This document shows positions 25,336 through 33,771 of a DNA stretch of 64,000 nucleotides, piece after piece. Both the position numbers and the translations under genes were made by a program. Under the pieces are notes generated by a model, which saw only the letters and a program-made list of their open reading frames with translations, was not told the DNA's origin and did no database searches. The DNA is from Mesorhizobium sp. B4-1-4 (lineage in GTDB: Bacteria; Pseudomonadota; Alphaproteobacteria; Rhizobiales; Rhizobiaceae), in NCBI RefSeq assembly GCF_006439395.2, contig NZ_CP083950.1, positions 5,569,001 to 5,633,000 of the forward strand. The letters run 5' to 3'. Numbering within the stretch: the stretch's first letter is position 1; the number at the start of each line of letters is the position of its first letter.

Positions 25336-26601
25336 TTGAAAAAAGACATATCGGAAGCCTTTGGCAGCGGCCCGTTTTGCGGCCGCTCGCTGCTTATGGC
25401 CTGCCTTGCGGCATCGCTCGCTTTTCCGCCGATGGCCGCCGCCGACGAATACCACCTCGGCTCGCAAGACAAGCTCACCATCCGCATCGCCGAATGGCAG
25501 ACCGTCGAAAGTACGTTCCGCGACTGGTCGTCGGTCAACGGCCAATACACGGTCGGCCCGGCCGGTACCCTGTCCGTGCCTTTCGTCGGCGAATTGCCGG
25601 CGGCCGGCAAGACCACGGCGCAAGTCGCGGCAGCGATCGGCGAGGCGCTGCAGCACAAGCTCGCTTTGTCGGACAGGCCTGAAGCCTCGGTTGAAATGGC
25701 ACAGTTCCGGCCATTCTACATTTCGGGCGAGGTGCAGAACCCCGGTCAGTTTCCCTATGTGCCCGACCTTACGGTGCTGAAGGCGATCAGCGTCGCCGGC
25801 GGCATCAGGCGCAACACAGACTACGGGCCTCAACTCGGCAAGGACCTGGTCACCGCCAAGGGCGGCTTCGACATCTCTGACGACCAGCGCATCAGGCTGA
25901 TCGTCAAGCGCGCCCGCATCGACGCCGATATGGCCGGCAAGACGAGTTTCGACGTGCCAAAAGAGGTCGAGGGCGATCCGCGGCTGCCGGCCATCGTCGC
26001 CGACGAGATGACGATCCTGACCTCGGACCAGAAGGCGCTTAAGCTGAAGCTCGAGGCGCTCGACGATCTCAAAGGGGTTCTGCAGGCCGAGATCGAATCC
26101 CTGCAGAAGAAGATCGTCAACCAACAGAAGCAGGTCGACCTGGCGCAGCAGCAACTCGCCAGCATCGGTCCACTGGCGCAGAAGGGTCTGGTCGCCAACG
26201 CGCGACTTCTGGATTCGCAGCAGTCCGTCACCGACCTGCAGGGCAAGATCCTGGACTACGAAACGGCCATTCTCACCGCCAAGCAGGCGATCAGCAAGGC
26301 GACGCAGGACGCCATCGATGCCCAGAACACCTTGAGTTCGAGTCTCGCCGCCAACCGGCAGCAGACCGAAGCCGACCTCAATGAGGCCGCGCTGAAGGTG
26401 AACATGCAGAAGGGCCTGATCGCCCAGGCAACCGATCCAGCCACCAGGGCGGCCACTGATACCAACGAAGAGCCCAGCCTGCTCTATGCGCTGGTGCGGG
26501 TCGTCGACGGCAAGACCAGCGAGATCGCGGCGAAGGAAGACACGCCCGTGCTGCCCGGCGACGTCATCAAGGTCAAGCTGGCGCCTCTGGCCAGCCAGTA
26601 G
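25336..26601 (+). CDS. exoF: polysaccharide export protein, ExoF
   Basis: 421-aa periplasmic or outer-membrane export protein. A signal peptide ends near MAAADE. Then a poly-export domain follows (EYHLGSQDKLTIRIAEWQTV, PFVGELPAAGKT), an SLBB-like segment (FYISGEVQNPGQFPYVPDLT) and a long coiled coil (about 230-345), the ExoF/OpxA layout. It should work with the ExoP co-polymerase, expected outside the window. The reading starts at TTG 25336; the first ATG (25396) would leave a shorter signal peptide. It lies downstream of exoY as in Sinorhizobium, but exoQ does not follow. Confidence 0.9.
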   Translation: MKKDISEAFGSGPFCGRSLLMACLAASLAFPPMAAADEYHLGSQDKLTIRIAEWQTVESTFRDWSSVNGQYTVGPAGTLSVPFVGELPAAGKTTAQVAAAIGEALQHKLALSDRPEASVEMAQFRPFYISGEVQNPGQFPYVPDLTVLKAISVAGGIRRNTDYGPQLGKDLVTAKGGFDISDDQRIRLIVKRARIDADMAGKTSFDVPKEVEGDPRLPAIVADEMTILTSDQKALKLKLEALDDLKGVLQAEIESLQKKIVNQQKQVDLAQQQLASIGPLAQKGLVANARLLDSQQSVTDLQGKILDYETAILTAKQAISKATQDAIDAQNTLSSSLAANRQQTEADLNEAALKVNMQKGLIAQATDPATRAATDTNEEPSLLYALVRVVDGKTSEIAAKEDTPVLPGDVIKVKLAPLASQ

Positions 26602-26615
26602 GCGTTGGTCGCACC

Positions 26616-26718
26616 GAGCAATTCCAGGAAAAGTGCGTAACGGTTTTCCGTCTCGAGTTGCGTAATAACAAAGACTTAGGGCGGATCAACGATTCCATCA
26701 AACGCCGGGCCGCTCTAG
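26616..26718 (+). repeat. 103-bp RIME-like intergenic repeat, copy 1
   Basis: Begins GAGCAATTCCAGGAAAAGTG and ends CGCTCTAG. A second direct copy of equal length lies at 27386-27488. Internal inverted segments (GAGC...GCTC, CGGTTTTCCG) are typical of rhizobial intergenic mosaic elements. Confidence 0.8.
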
Positions 26719-26828
26719 CGGGCCGTCCTGCAAAGGCTGTTCGTTCCATTGCATTCACCTGGCTGCGGAGGGCAGCCGGATGTCTCTGTCCGCATGACGA
26801 TCAATGCGGCTCGGAAGGGGGTGTCGTC

Positions 26829-27386
26829 GTGAATATCTATCGTGTCCGAAGGTTTATCAAAGGTAGGATCTTTACCTTCCTTTGGCGGACCAAGGGCATA
26901 AAAATAGCCGATCGCGTTTCGGTCCTCGGCGTCTCGCCGCATATAGCGGGAAAGGGCGCTATCGAGCTCGGTTCCTTGGTTTCATTCCGGGGTTTCGGAT
27001 CCCGTTCCTGGTTCCATGTTCTCGGCAATGCAAGACTGTCCATCGGCTCCAGATCATTCATAAACAGCGGCGTGATGATCGACGTTTCGACAGCGGTGAG
27101 CATCGGGAAGAACTGCCTTGTCGGCGATTGCGTCGTCATTCAAGATTCGAACTATCACGAGATCGATGAAGGCGCCGGCGTCAAAACGAAAGCCGTCGTG
27201 ATCGGCGACAATGTGTGGATCGGCCGCAATTCGATAATTCTGCCTGGAGTTGAAATCGGCGACCATAGCGTGATCGGAGCCGGGTCCGTGGTCACCAAAA
27301 GTGTCCCCCCGCACAGCCTGGTTGCCGGAAATCCCGCCCGAATAATTCGCGAGATAGCGGCGTCCCCGGGATACGTGCGCTTTTAG
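26829..27386 (+). CDS. hexapeptide-repeat (LbetaH) acyltransferase
   Basis: 185-aa left-handed beta-helix acyltransferase. Hexapeptide repeats run from about residue 60 to 165 (IGKNCLVGDCVVIQD, VVIGDNVWIGRNSIILPGVE, IGDHSVIGAGSVV) with NYHEID supplying the catalytic His. The ending SLVAGNPARIIRE is typical of sugar O-acetyltransferases. It probably acetylates an EPS sugar. GTG at 26829 is chosen for its GGAAGGGGG; the longer open frame runs back into the repeat. Identical-length repeats on both sides suggest it moved as a cassette. It is not ExoZ, which is a large membrane protein. Confidence 0.85.
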   Translation: MNIYRVRRFIKGRIFTFLWRTKGIKIADRVSVLGVSPHIAGKGAIELGSLVSFRGFGSRSWFHVLGNARLSIGSRSFINSGVMIDVSTAVSIGKNCLVGDCVVIQDSNYHEIDEGAGVKTKAVVIGDNVWIGRNSIILPGVEIGDHSVIGAGSVVTKSVPPHSLVAGNPARIIREIAASPGYVRF

Positions 27387-27488
27387 AGCAATTGCAGGAA
27401 AAGTGCGTAGCGGTTTTCCGTCCGGAATTGCGTAAAAACAAAGAGTTAGAGCGGATCAACGATTCTATCAAACGCTGAACCGCTCTAG
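27386..27488 (+). repeat. 103-bp RIME-like intergenic repeat, copy 2
   Basis: Starts at the last base of the acyltransferase stop codon and is a direct copy of the element at 26616-26718, with scattered substitutions. Confidence 0.8.
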
Positions 27489-27689
27489 GCGCAATCGAGT
27501 TCATCGAAGATCAGCCGGTCCTCCTTGTCGGCGATCCTGAAACGGGTCCATGCGGCGGCTCTCGATATCAAGCCGGCAGTCGTGCACGCAAAATGGCTGC
27601 CTGCCATCGCGTATGAAGCGGGATAGTGCCAAGAGGCCGGTGCACGACACACAAAAAGGTACTGCCTGCCGAACAAGGTAGGCTCTCAT
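27485..27689 (-). pseudogene. possible frameshifted Cys-rich small ORF
   Basis: From an ATG at 27689 one frame gives FCVSCTGLL and FCVHDCRLDIE, four cysteines spaced like a zinc ribbon, then loses coding character. The other frame continues plausibly as RFRIADKEDRLIFDELDCA to a stop at 27485. A single frameshift near 27550 would join them into about 66 residues. No family is recognised and the ribosome-binding site is weak; it may be chance. The rest of the 27489-27708 gap shows nothing. Confidence 0.25.
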
Positions 27690-27708
27690 CGGCCATCAAC
27701 GCGGAGCC

Positions 27709-29616
27709 TCAAATCCCGATCCCGCGCACCTTCATCGCGGCGGTGATCTCGTCCAGGATGACAGGGTCGTCGATGGTCGCCGGCATCGTCCACTCCTCTT
27801 TGTCGGCGATCTTCTGCATGGTGCCGCGCAGGATCTTTCCCGACCGTGTCTTGGGCAGGCGCTTGATCATCACTACGGTCTTGAAAGCGGCGACCGGGCC
27901 GATGCGTTCGCGCACCAGCGCGACCACCTCCTGCTCGATGGCTTCCCCGTCGCGCGCGACACCGGCGTTCAACACCACGAAGCCGAGCGGCACCTGGCCT
28001 TTCATGGCATCGGCAATGCCGACGACAGCGCATTCGGCGACATCGGGATGGGCGGCCAGCACCTCTTCCATGGCGCCGGTCGACAGCCGGTGGCCGGCGA
28101 CATTGATGATGTCGTCGGTGCGGGCCATCACATAGAGGTAGCCATCGTCGTCGATCATGCCGGCATCGGCCGTCTTGTAGAAGCCGGGGAACTCGTCGAG
28201 ATAGGCTTGGCGGAAGCGGGCATCGGCGTTCCACAAGGTCGGCAGGCAGCCGGCCGGCAATGGCAGCTTGACCACGACATTGCCCAGCGTGCCGCGCGGC
28301 ACTTCGTGGCCGGCGTCGTCGAGCACCCGGATGTCGTAGCCGGGCATCGGCACGCCGGGCGAGCCGTATTTCACCGGCAGCAGGCCGAGCCCCGCCGGGT
28401 TGATCGTCATCGGCGATCCGGTCTCCGTCTGCCACCAATGATCGACGACGGGCACGTTCAATTTCTGCTCCGCCCATTTGATGGTTTCGGGGTCGGCGCG
28501 CTCGCCGGCGAGGAACAGTGTGCGGAATTTCGACAGATCGTATTTGGGAACGAACTCGCCCTTGGGGTCCTGGCCCTTGATCGCCCGGAAGGCCGTCGGC
28601 GCGGTGAACAGCGCGACGGCGCCGTGTTCGGCAATGACCCGCCAGTAGGTGCCAGCGTCGGGCGTGCCGATCGGCTTGCCTTCGAACAGGATGCTGGTGC
28701 AGCCATGCAGCAGCGGTCCGTAGACGATGTAGGAATGGCCGACCACCCAGCCGACATCGGACGCCGCCCAGAACACCTCGCCCGGCTTGACGCCGAATTC
28801 GTTCTCCATCGTCCATTTCAGCGCGACCATGTGGCCGCCATTGTCGCGCACGATGCCCTTGGGCTGGCCGGTCGTGCCTGACGTGTAGATGATGTAGAGC
28901 GGATCGGTGGCGAGCACCGGCACGCAGTCGACATTGGCGCCGGCTGCCCGCTCGCGGGCAACGGCGTCGGCGTAGTCGATGTCGAAATGGTCCTTCAGAT
29001 CGCAGCGCAACTGGTCGCGCTGCAGGATCAGGCAGGCGTCCGGCTTGTGGCGGGACATCTCGATCGCTCTGTCGAGCAGCGGCTTGTAGGCCACGACCCG
29101 GCCCGGCTCAAGGCCGCAGGAGGCGGAGATGATCAGCTTGGGCCTGGCGTCATCGATGCGGGTGGCAAGCTCATGCGAGGCAAAGCCGCCGAAGACGACC
29201 GAATGCACCGCGCCGATCCGGGCGCAGGCGAGCATGGCGATGGCCGCCTCCGCCACCATGGGCATGTAGATGATGACACGGTCGCCCTTGCCGATGCCGC
29301 GATTCTTCAGCACCGAGGTCAGTGCCACCACTTCGCGCTTGAGCTCGGCATAGGTGAATTTCTTCACCGTTCCAGTGATGGCGCTGTCATGGATCAGCGC
29401 GATCTGATCGGCGCGTCCGCCGGCGACATGGCGGTCGATGGCGTTGTAGCAGGTGTTGCAGGTCGCGCCGGTGAACCAGCGCCCGTAGACGCCGGCCGTG
29501 GCATCGAACACCTTGTCCCAGGGCGAGTACCAATCGATGGCGACGGCCGCGTCCGCCCAGAATTTTTCCGGGTCGCGTTTCCAGCCGTCATAGACCTCGT
29601 GATAGCGTGAAACCAT
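27709..29616 (-). CDS. prpE: propionyl-CoA synthetase
   Basis: 635-aa acyl-CoA synthetase of the ANL superfamily, making propionyl-CoA from propionate, ATP and CoA. The N-terminus (SRYHEVYDGWKRDPEKFWAD) is closer to PrpE than to acetyl-CoA synthetase. The P-loop is YIITSGTTGQPKG-like (YTSGTTGQPKG), and the C-terminal catalytic Lys lies in PKTRSGKILR. The start at 29616 has GGGAGG upstream; a longer reading runs into non-coding DNA. It stands alone between the acyltransferase repeat and the second RRE cassette and seems unrelated to EPS. Confidence 0.9.
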   Translation of the reverse strand: MVSRYHEVYDGWKRDPEKFWADAAVAIDWYSPWDKVFDATAGVYGRWFTGATCNTCYNAIDRHVAGGRADQIALIHDSAITGTVKKFTYAELKREVVALTSVLKNRGIGKGDRVIIYMPMVAEAAIAMLACARIGAVHSVVFGGFASHELATRIDDARPKLIISASCGLEPGRVVAYKPLLDRAIEMSRHKPDACLILQRDQLRCDLKDHFDIDYADAVARERAAGANVDCVPVLATDPLYIIYTSGTTGQPKGIVRDNGGHMVALKWTMENEFGVKPGEVFWAASDVGWVVGHSYIVYGPLLHGCTSILFEGKPIGTPDAGTYWRVIAEHGAVALFTAPTAFRAIKGQDPKGEFVPKYDLSKFRTLFLAGERADPETIKWAEQKLNVPVVDHWWQTETGSPMTINPAGLGLLPVKYGSPGVPMPGYDIRVLDDAGHEVPRGTLGNVVVKLPLPAGCLPTLWNADARFRQAYLDEFPGFYKTADAGMIDDDGYLYVMARTDDIINVAGHRLSTGAMEEVLAAHPDVAECAVVGIADAMKGQVPLGFVVLNAGVARDGEAIEQEVVALVRERIGPVAAFKTVVMIKRLPKTRSGKILRGTMQKIADKEEWTMPATIDDPVILDEITAAMKVRGIGI

Positions 29617-29884
29617 CCACATCCTCCCAAGGATCGATTTGCCGTCTTTGTGATAGCCTATGCTGTTTTTTCCGGCGATGTCTTCCCCGATTTTCGTCCG
29701 AGATGGTCTCGTCCTGAGCGGAGACGCCCACCGTCGTGAAGTACGGCATTGAGGGGAGCGCATGCGCCACCGGTGGTCGCCTGCAAAAGGCAAACCGGCA
29801 TGGACTATCTCCCCCGGCTGATAGACAGCGCCCCATCACCGCGCTATCTCATTTCGGGGTTTGCATGGCTTTTTGGGGTTGGTG

Positions 29885-30169
29885 ATGGAAATTGTTTCTG
29901 GGACGGTTTTGCGGCTGGCGGACGACGCCTCGGTCCAGCATGTCGGCGATGGGGCCGTCGTGCTTCTGGCGCGCAGCGGCCAACTCTACACCTGCAACGG
30001 TACGACCGAAGCCTTTCTCGACAAGGTCGATGGCGCGCGCAGCCTTGACCAGATCGTCGGCCTGCTTTGCGAGGAGTTCGAGGTCGGCAAGGATACGCTC
30101 GACGAGGACATGGCCGCACTGGCCACCGATCTGGTCTCGGAAGGTATCCTCGCCGCCCCGGGCGCCTGA
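29885..30169 (+). CDS. PqqD-like RRE protein (second cassette)
   Basis: 94-aa PqqD-family protein: VLRLADDASVQHVGDGAVVL, a YTCNGTTEAFLDKVDG segment and a closing helix (EDMAALATDLVSEGIL) mirror the B1 protein at 18.1 kb. Such proteins bind leader peptides of RiPP precursors. No precursor gene is visible nearby. ATG at 29885 has GGGG-type pairing upstream; it heads a three-gene unit with a B2-like protein and a kinase-like protein. It could serve a precursor encoded elsewhere, or the lasso precursor 12 kb away. Confidence 0.82.
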   Translation: MEIVSGTVLRLADDASVQHVGDGAVVLLARSGQLYTCNGTTEAFLDKVDGARSLDQIVGLLCEEFEVGKDTLDEDMAALATDLVSEGILAAPGA

Positions 30170-30185
30170 TGAAGAGACACACCTG

Positions 30186-30620
30186 ATGGCCGACGGTCCG
30201 CTCCTGCGTGCTTTGTTTCGCTGCCATCTCTGGGCAAGCGCGCGGCTGATGCCGGTCCTCATCGCCAACCGCAGTTTCGAGGAGGTGCTAAAATGGGCGC
30301 CGCTCGCCTCGCCGACACCCTATCGCGGCCTGCCGGCCGCCTACATCGTCGCCCGCGTCAACCGCACCGTGCGCCATCCCTGGCTGATGCGCGACCGCAG
30401 ATGCCTGCGCGAGGGCCTGCTTGGCCATCGTTTCCTGCGCCTTGCCGGCTTCGATCCGGAGCTGCGTTTCGGCGTCGATCCGAAGTCGCTGAAGGCGCAG
30501 CACTTGTCGGCGCATTGCTGGGTCTGCCTCGATGGCAAACCGGTTGTCAGTGACAGCCTTCCCGGCATGGTCGAGATCTATCGCCACCATGCCGATGGCA
30601 CAAGGGTGCGTCCCGCTTGA
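30186..30620 (+). CDS. lasso B2-like transglutaminase-fold protease (second cassette)
   Basis: 144-aa B2-type protein. A putative catalytic Cys73 lies in DRRCLREGLLGH, His110 in LSAHCWVCLDG, and acidic residues at 117 and 123 could complete the triad. The order and spacing match lasso B2 leader peptidases, though the Cys context differs from the B2 at 18.4 kb (ATCLTQAL). It follows the PqqD-like gene by 16 bases and overlaps the kinase-like gene (TTGA). Substrate unknown. Confidence 0.8.
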   Translation: MADGPLLRALFRCHLWASARLMPVLIANRSFEEVLKWAPLASPTPYRGLPAAYIVARVNRTVRHPWLMRDRRCLREGLLGHRFLRLAGFDPELRFGVDPKSLKAQHLSAHCWVCLDGKPVVSDSLPGMVEIYRHHADGTRVRPA

Positions 30621-31603
30621 CCAGACTTTTTGCATGCTACGGCCTCAACGGCCAGGTTCTCGGCATATCGGCCGACCGGCCCGAATTGGGGCGGGACTTC
30701 GACAGAATGCTCGCCAGCCTGCGCGTAGCAGATTCCGTCGAGCCGGATTTTCGCCTCGATATTGCCGAGACGGACGTTCTGGAGGAAGAGCCGGTCGGGT
30801 CGCTCGTCTTTGAAGGCGAGATACCGGAAGACGGCTATTGCCGGATGGTGGCCGATGGCTCGACGGTCCATCTCGTCTTTCCAGGACGCCAGACTGTGGC
30901 GATGAATGATGAGGAGGGCTGGGCGAAACTCCGGGTGCGCCCCGGCACGAAAGCGGCCTGGACACCGTCGATGCTGGTGCTGGACGCCGCGCTCGACGCT
31001 GGCGGCCAGCATATGCTGCACACCGCCGGCCTGACGCTGCCCGATCGTGACGCTGTCGTGCTGATCCACGCGCCGAGCGGCACGGGCAAGACCACCACGT
31101 CACTGGCGCTGGCCACGCAGGGCTTCGGCCTCTGCTCCGACGACGCCATGATCCTGAACGTCGCTTCGGTCAGGCCTGTGGCCTGGGGTTTGCCGCGCCC
31201 CGTCAAGATCCACCAGAAGACCGCCGAAATGATCCCGCTTGTGTCGCCATGCCTTGGTCCGTCATGGGACCGCAACGGCGAAAAGGCCGTCTCGCTGGAG
31301 CGGTTGAGCGGGATCATACGAATCGAAAGTCCGGCCGCCAGGCCGGTGGCGGCCCTTTTCCACCTGGCGCGGTCCATCGACAGTGAAACGCGGCTCGTGC
31401 CCATGGCCCGGACCGACGCGATGGTGGTACTGGCGATGGACAATGTCCGCACCGGCATGACCGGCCTGTTGCCGTTGCAGAAGCGCCGGCTGGCGACGAT
31501 CGGCAAGCTGGTCTCCTCGGTGCCGACCTTCACCCTGGAAGTCGGCGCACGCCCTGCCGACGCGGCGGCGCTGATCAACGCGACGCTGACCTCAACCGAT
31601 TGA
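30617..31603 (+). CDS. HPr-kinase-like ATPase (second cassette)
   Basis: 328-aa protein with an HPr kinase/PEPCK-like core: Walker A APSGTGKT at residues 152-159 and SDD at 174-176, in the same order as the lasso kinase at 20.8 kb. The N-terminal 110 residues are unlike that kinase and begin TRLFACYGLNGQ. Translation appears to start at a TTG overlapping the B2-like stop. Proteins of this group phosphorylate Ser; the partner here is unknown. Absence of a PTS gene in this unit argues against a role in carbon control, although an HPr gene lies 4 kb away in another operon. Confidence 0.72.
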   Translation: MTRLFACYGLNGQVLGISADRPELGRDFDRMLASLRVADSVEPDFRLDIAETDVLEEEPVGSLVFEGEIPEDGYCRMVADGSTVHLVFPGRQTVAMNDEEGWAKLRVRPGTKAAWTPSMLVLDAALDAGGQHMLHTAGLTLPDRDAVVLIHAPSGTGKTTTSLALATQGFGLCSDDAMILNVASVRPVAWGLPRPVKIHQKTAEMIPLVSPCLGPSWDRNGEKAVSLERLSGIIRIESPAARPVAALFHLARSIDSETRLVPMARTDAMVVLAMDNVRTGMTGLLPLQKRRLATIGKLVSSVPTFTLEVGARPADAAALINATLTSTD

Positions 31604-31653
31604 CGGCCATTCAGCGGCGGAAGACTTCTTGTCTTGATGCAACGGAAGACGCT

Positions 31654-32682
31654 TCACGCTTTTCCTGGAACCGCCCTGGCCTTAGCCAGCCGCTGGATCC
31701 AGCGAAAGGCGTCGCGGCGCAGGCGTGAGCCGATCTTTTCCCGGGAATTCACCCTGAGCAGCGTGTTGGTCGTGATCAGCCGCCCGGCCAGCCGTATCGA
31801 GAGGTCGGGCTTGATCCGCCCGGCGAGTTCAAGCGCGCGGGCTTCGCCGAACAATCGGCCGGTGACGTCGAGCACGATCGCCAGTTCGAGTTCGATGCCG
31901 GTCGTGCGCGCCGCTTCCAGCAGGCGGGTTTCCGATTCGGGCGAGCCCAGCGCCCGCACACCTTGCAGCACGTCGACACAAAGCTGCAGCCGGTGGAATT
32001 TGTGGCCGCCGGCGGCATGCACGATGGCGATCGTCAAAAGGGCTGCCGGCGTGTCCTTCGCCCCGCCGTCGATGGTGCCCAATTCGCGGAAGCCCAGCGA
32101 CAGGCGCCGCCGCATGCCGGTGTCGTGCACAAGGTCGCCATGCAGTTCGATCAGCAGGCTGGAATTCCCCTTTTCCAGCCATTTGAACTCCTGCAACTGG
32201 TAGGATTCGGCTTCGTCGCTGCCAAGCTCGAAGCCGCTGGCCGCGATCACCTGGTTTGCCCGCGCAAGGTTGCCGGGCTCGACGAGAATGTCGATGTCGG
32301 TGAACGGCCGGTCGGATATGTTGCGGTAGAGTTTTCGCGCGAAGACCGGCCCCTTGACGATCCGCGCCGGAATGCCTTCCGCCGCCAACCCCTTCATGAT
32401 GCGGTCGCCATGGTACTGCAGCAGCATCGACTGGCCGGTGGCAATCGTTGCCTGATCACGCAGCCCCGACAGCTTCAGCTGCAAGGCAGGGTCATCAGGC
32501 AAATGGACGTCGCCACGTTCCCTCAGCTTGCGCAGCATGATCGGCAGAACGCCGTGGAATTCAGCATTGTCGAGCAGTGCCGACAGAGCTTTTGCCGACA
32601 GATTATCGTCGACCGCCGTGGACTCCGGATCGGCGAAGCGCAGCAACAGTTTTTCGTCGGCGGGTGTCAGGGGTGGCAGCAT
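31654..32682 (-). CDS. NTP_transf_5-type nucleotidyltransferase (second cassette)
   Basis: About 342 aa, same family as the protein at 16.1-17.3 kb. RIVKGPVFARKLY is followed by the DIDILV motif with two catalytic acidic residues. A helical N-terminal region and a C-terminal helical bundle flank the core. It is convergent with the kinase-like gene with a 50-base gap. ATG at 32682 is used; a TTG four codons earlier is possible. This family recurs with lasso-type genes in bacteria, and its pairing with both cassettes here supports a shared function. Confidence 0.78.
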   Translation of the reverse strand: MLPPLTPADEKLLLRFADPESTAVDDNLSAKALSALLDNAEFHGVLPIMLRKLRERGDVHLPDDPALQLKLSGLRDQATIATGQSMLLQYHGDRIMKGLAAEGIPARIVKGPVFARKLYRNISDRPFTDIDILVEPGNLARANQVIAASGFELGSDEAESYQLQEFKWLEKGNSSLLIELHGDLVHDTGMRRRLSLGFRELGTIDGGAKDTPAALLTIAIVHAAGGHKFHRLQLCVDVLQGVRALGSPESETRLLEAARTTGIELELAIVLDVTGRLFGEARALELAGRIKPDLSIRLAGRLITTNTLLRVNSREKIGSRLRRDAFRWIQRLAKARAVPGKA

Positions 32683-32752
32683 CAAGCCGGACAATATTGC
32701 AGATAATTGGGTTGTGCACGATGGTCGCAGAAATGCATGTCTGAGGCCAGTC

Positions 32753-33739
32753 TTACATGCCCCAGCGCAGCGCCGCCGTATGGACGGGCGCGTCCCACCA
32801 GCCTGTCATCTCATCATCGAGCATGGTCAGCGTGATCGAGCAGCCGGCCATGTCGAGCGAGGTGACATAGCTGCCGACCAACGAGCGGGTTATCGTGACG
32901 CCGTGGCTCTCGAATATCCGGCGCGCGCTGTTGTACATCAGATAGAGTTCCATCAGCGGCGTGCCGCCGAAGCCGTTGATAAACAGCAGCGCCGGACCTT
33001 TGCCCCTGTCGCCGAGATCGCCCAGAATAGCGGCGCAGATTTCCTCGGCGATCGCATCGGCGCTTTTCAACTTGTCGCGTCGCCGGCCGGGCTCGCCATG
33101 GATGCCGACGCCGAACTCCATCTCGCCATCGCCGATGTCGAAGGTCGGCTTGCCCGCGGCCGGCACCGTGCCACTGGTGAGCGCCACGCCCATCGAGCGG
33201 GTCGCGGCATTGACGCGCTCGCCCAGCGTCTTCAGCACCGGGAGGGCCAGGCCATGCTCGGCGGCCGCGCCGACGATCTTTTCCACCACCAGCGTGCCGG
33301 CGACGCCGCGCCGGCCGGTCGTGTAGGATGAATTCTCGACGGCCACGTCGTCATTGGTCACCACCTGCAGGACGCCTTCCGACATTTCGGCCGCCATGTC
33401 GAAGTTCATCACGTCGCCCTCATAATTCTTGACGATGAATAGGCAGCCGGCGCTGGTGTCGACGGCCTGCGCCGCCGCCAGCATCTGGTCCGGCGTCGGC
33501 GAGGTGAACACCTGGCCGGGGCAGGCGGCATCCAGCATGCCATGGCCGACAAAGCCGCCATGCAGCGGCTCGTGGCCCGAGCCACCTCCGGAGATCAGCG
33601 CCACCTTGCCTGGCCGCAAGCTCCGACGGCGGATGAATTTGTGCTCCTCGCCAAGCACCAGTATATCGGCATGGGCGGCCGCGAAACCGTCGAGGCTCTC
33701 GGTCAGCACCGTGTCCACCGCGTTCATAAATTTCTTCAT
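32753..33739 (-). CDS. dhaK: dihydroxyacetone kinase subunit DhaK
   Basis: 328-aa substrate-binding subunit of a PEP-dependent dihydroxyacetone-type kinase. GGGSGHEPLHGGFVG lies near residues 50-64, and the His of GVGIHGEPG binds the ketone covalently. It works with DhaL and DhaM, which are encoded upstream in the same operon. GGGAGGAC precedes the ATG. It is the last gene of the long operon. It lacks an attached ATP-binding domain, unlike the DhaKL fusion at 37.2-38.8 kb. Confidence 0.92.
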   Translation of the reverse strand: MKKFMNAVDTVLTESLDGFAAAHADILVLGEEHKFIRRRSLRPGKVALISGGGSGHEPLHGGFVGHGMLDAACPGQVFTSPTPDQMLAAAQAVDTSAGCLFIVKNYEGDVMNFDMAAEMSEGVLQVVTNDDVAVENSSYTTGRRGVAGTLVVEKIVGAAAEHGLALPVLKTLGERVNAATRSMGVALTSGTVPAAGKPTFDIGDGEMEFGVGIHGEPGRRRDKLKSADAIAEEICAAILGDLGDRGKGPALLFINGFGGTPLMELYLMYNSARRIFESHGVTITRSLVGSYVTSLDMAGCSITLTMLDDEMTGWWDAPVHTAALRWGM

Positions 33740-33771
33740 GGCGTCCTCCCAAACAGCCCGGCAAGAAACGG

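Noticed and set aside
29617..29884. Short open frames upstream of the second cassette, considered as a RiPP precursor
   Set aside because: Peptides of about 19-24 residues were read in this gap; none has YxxPxL or a plausible core, and their ribosome-binding sites are poor.
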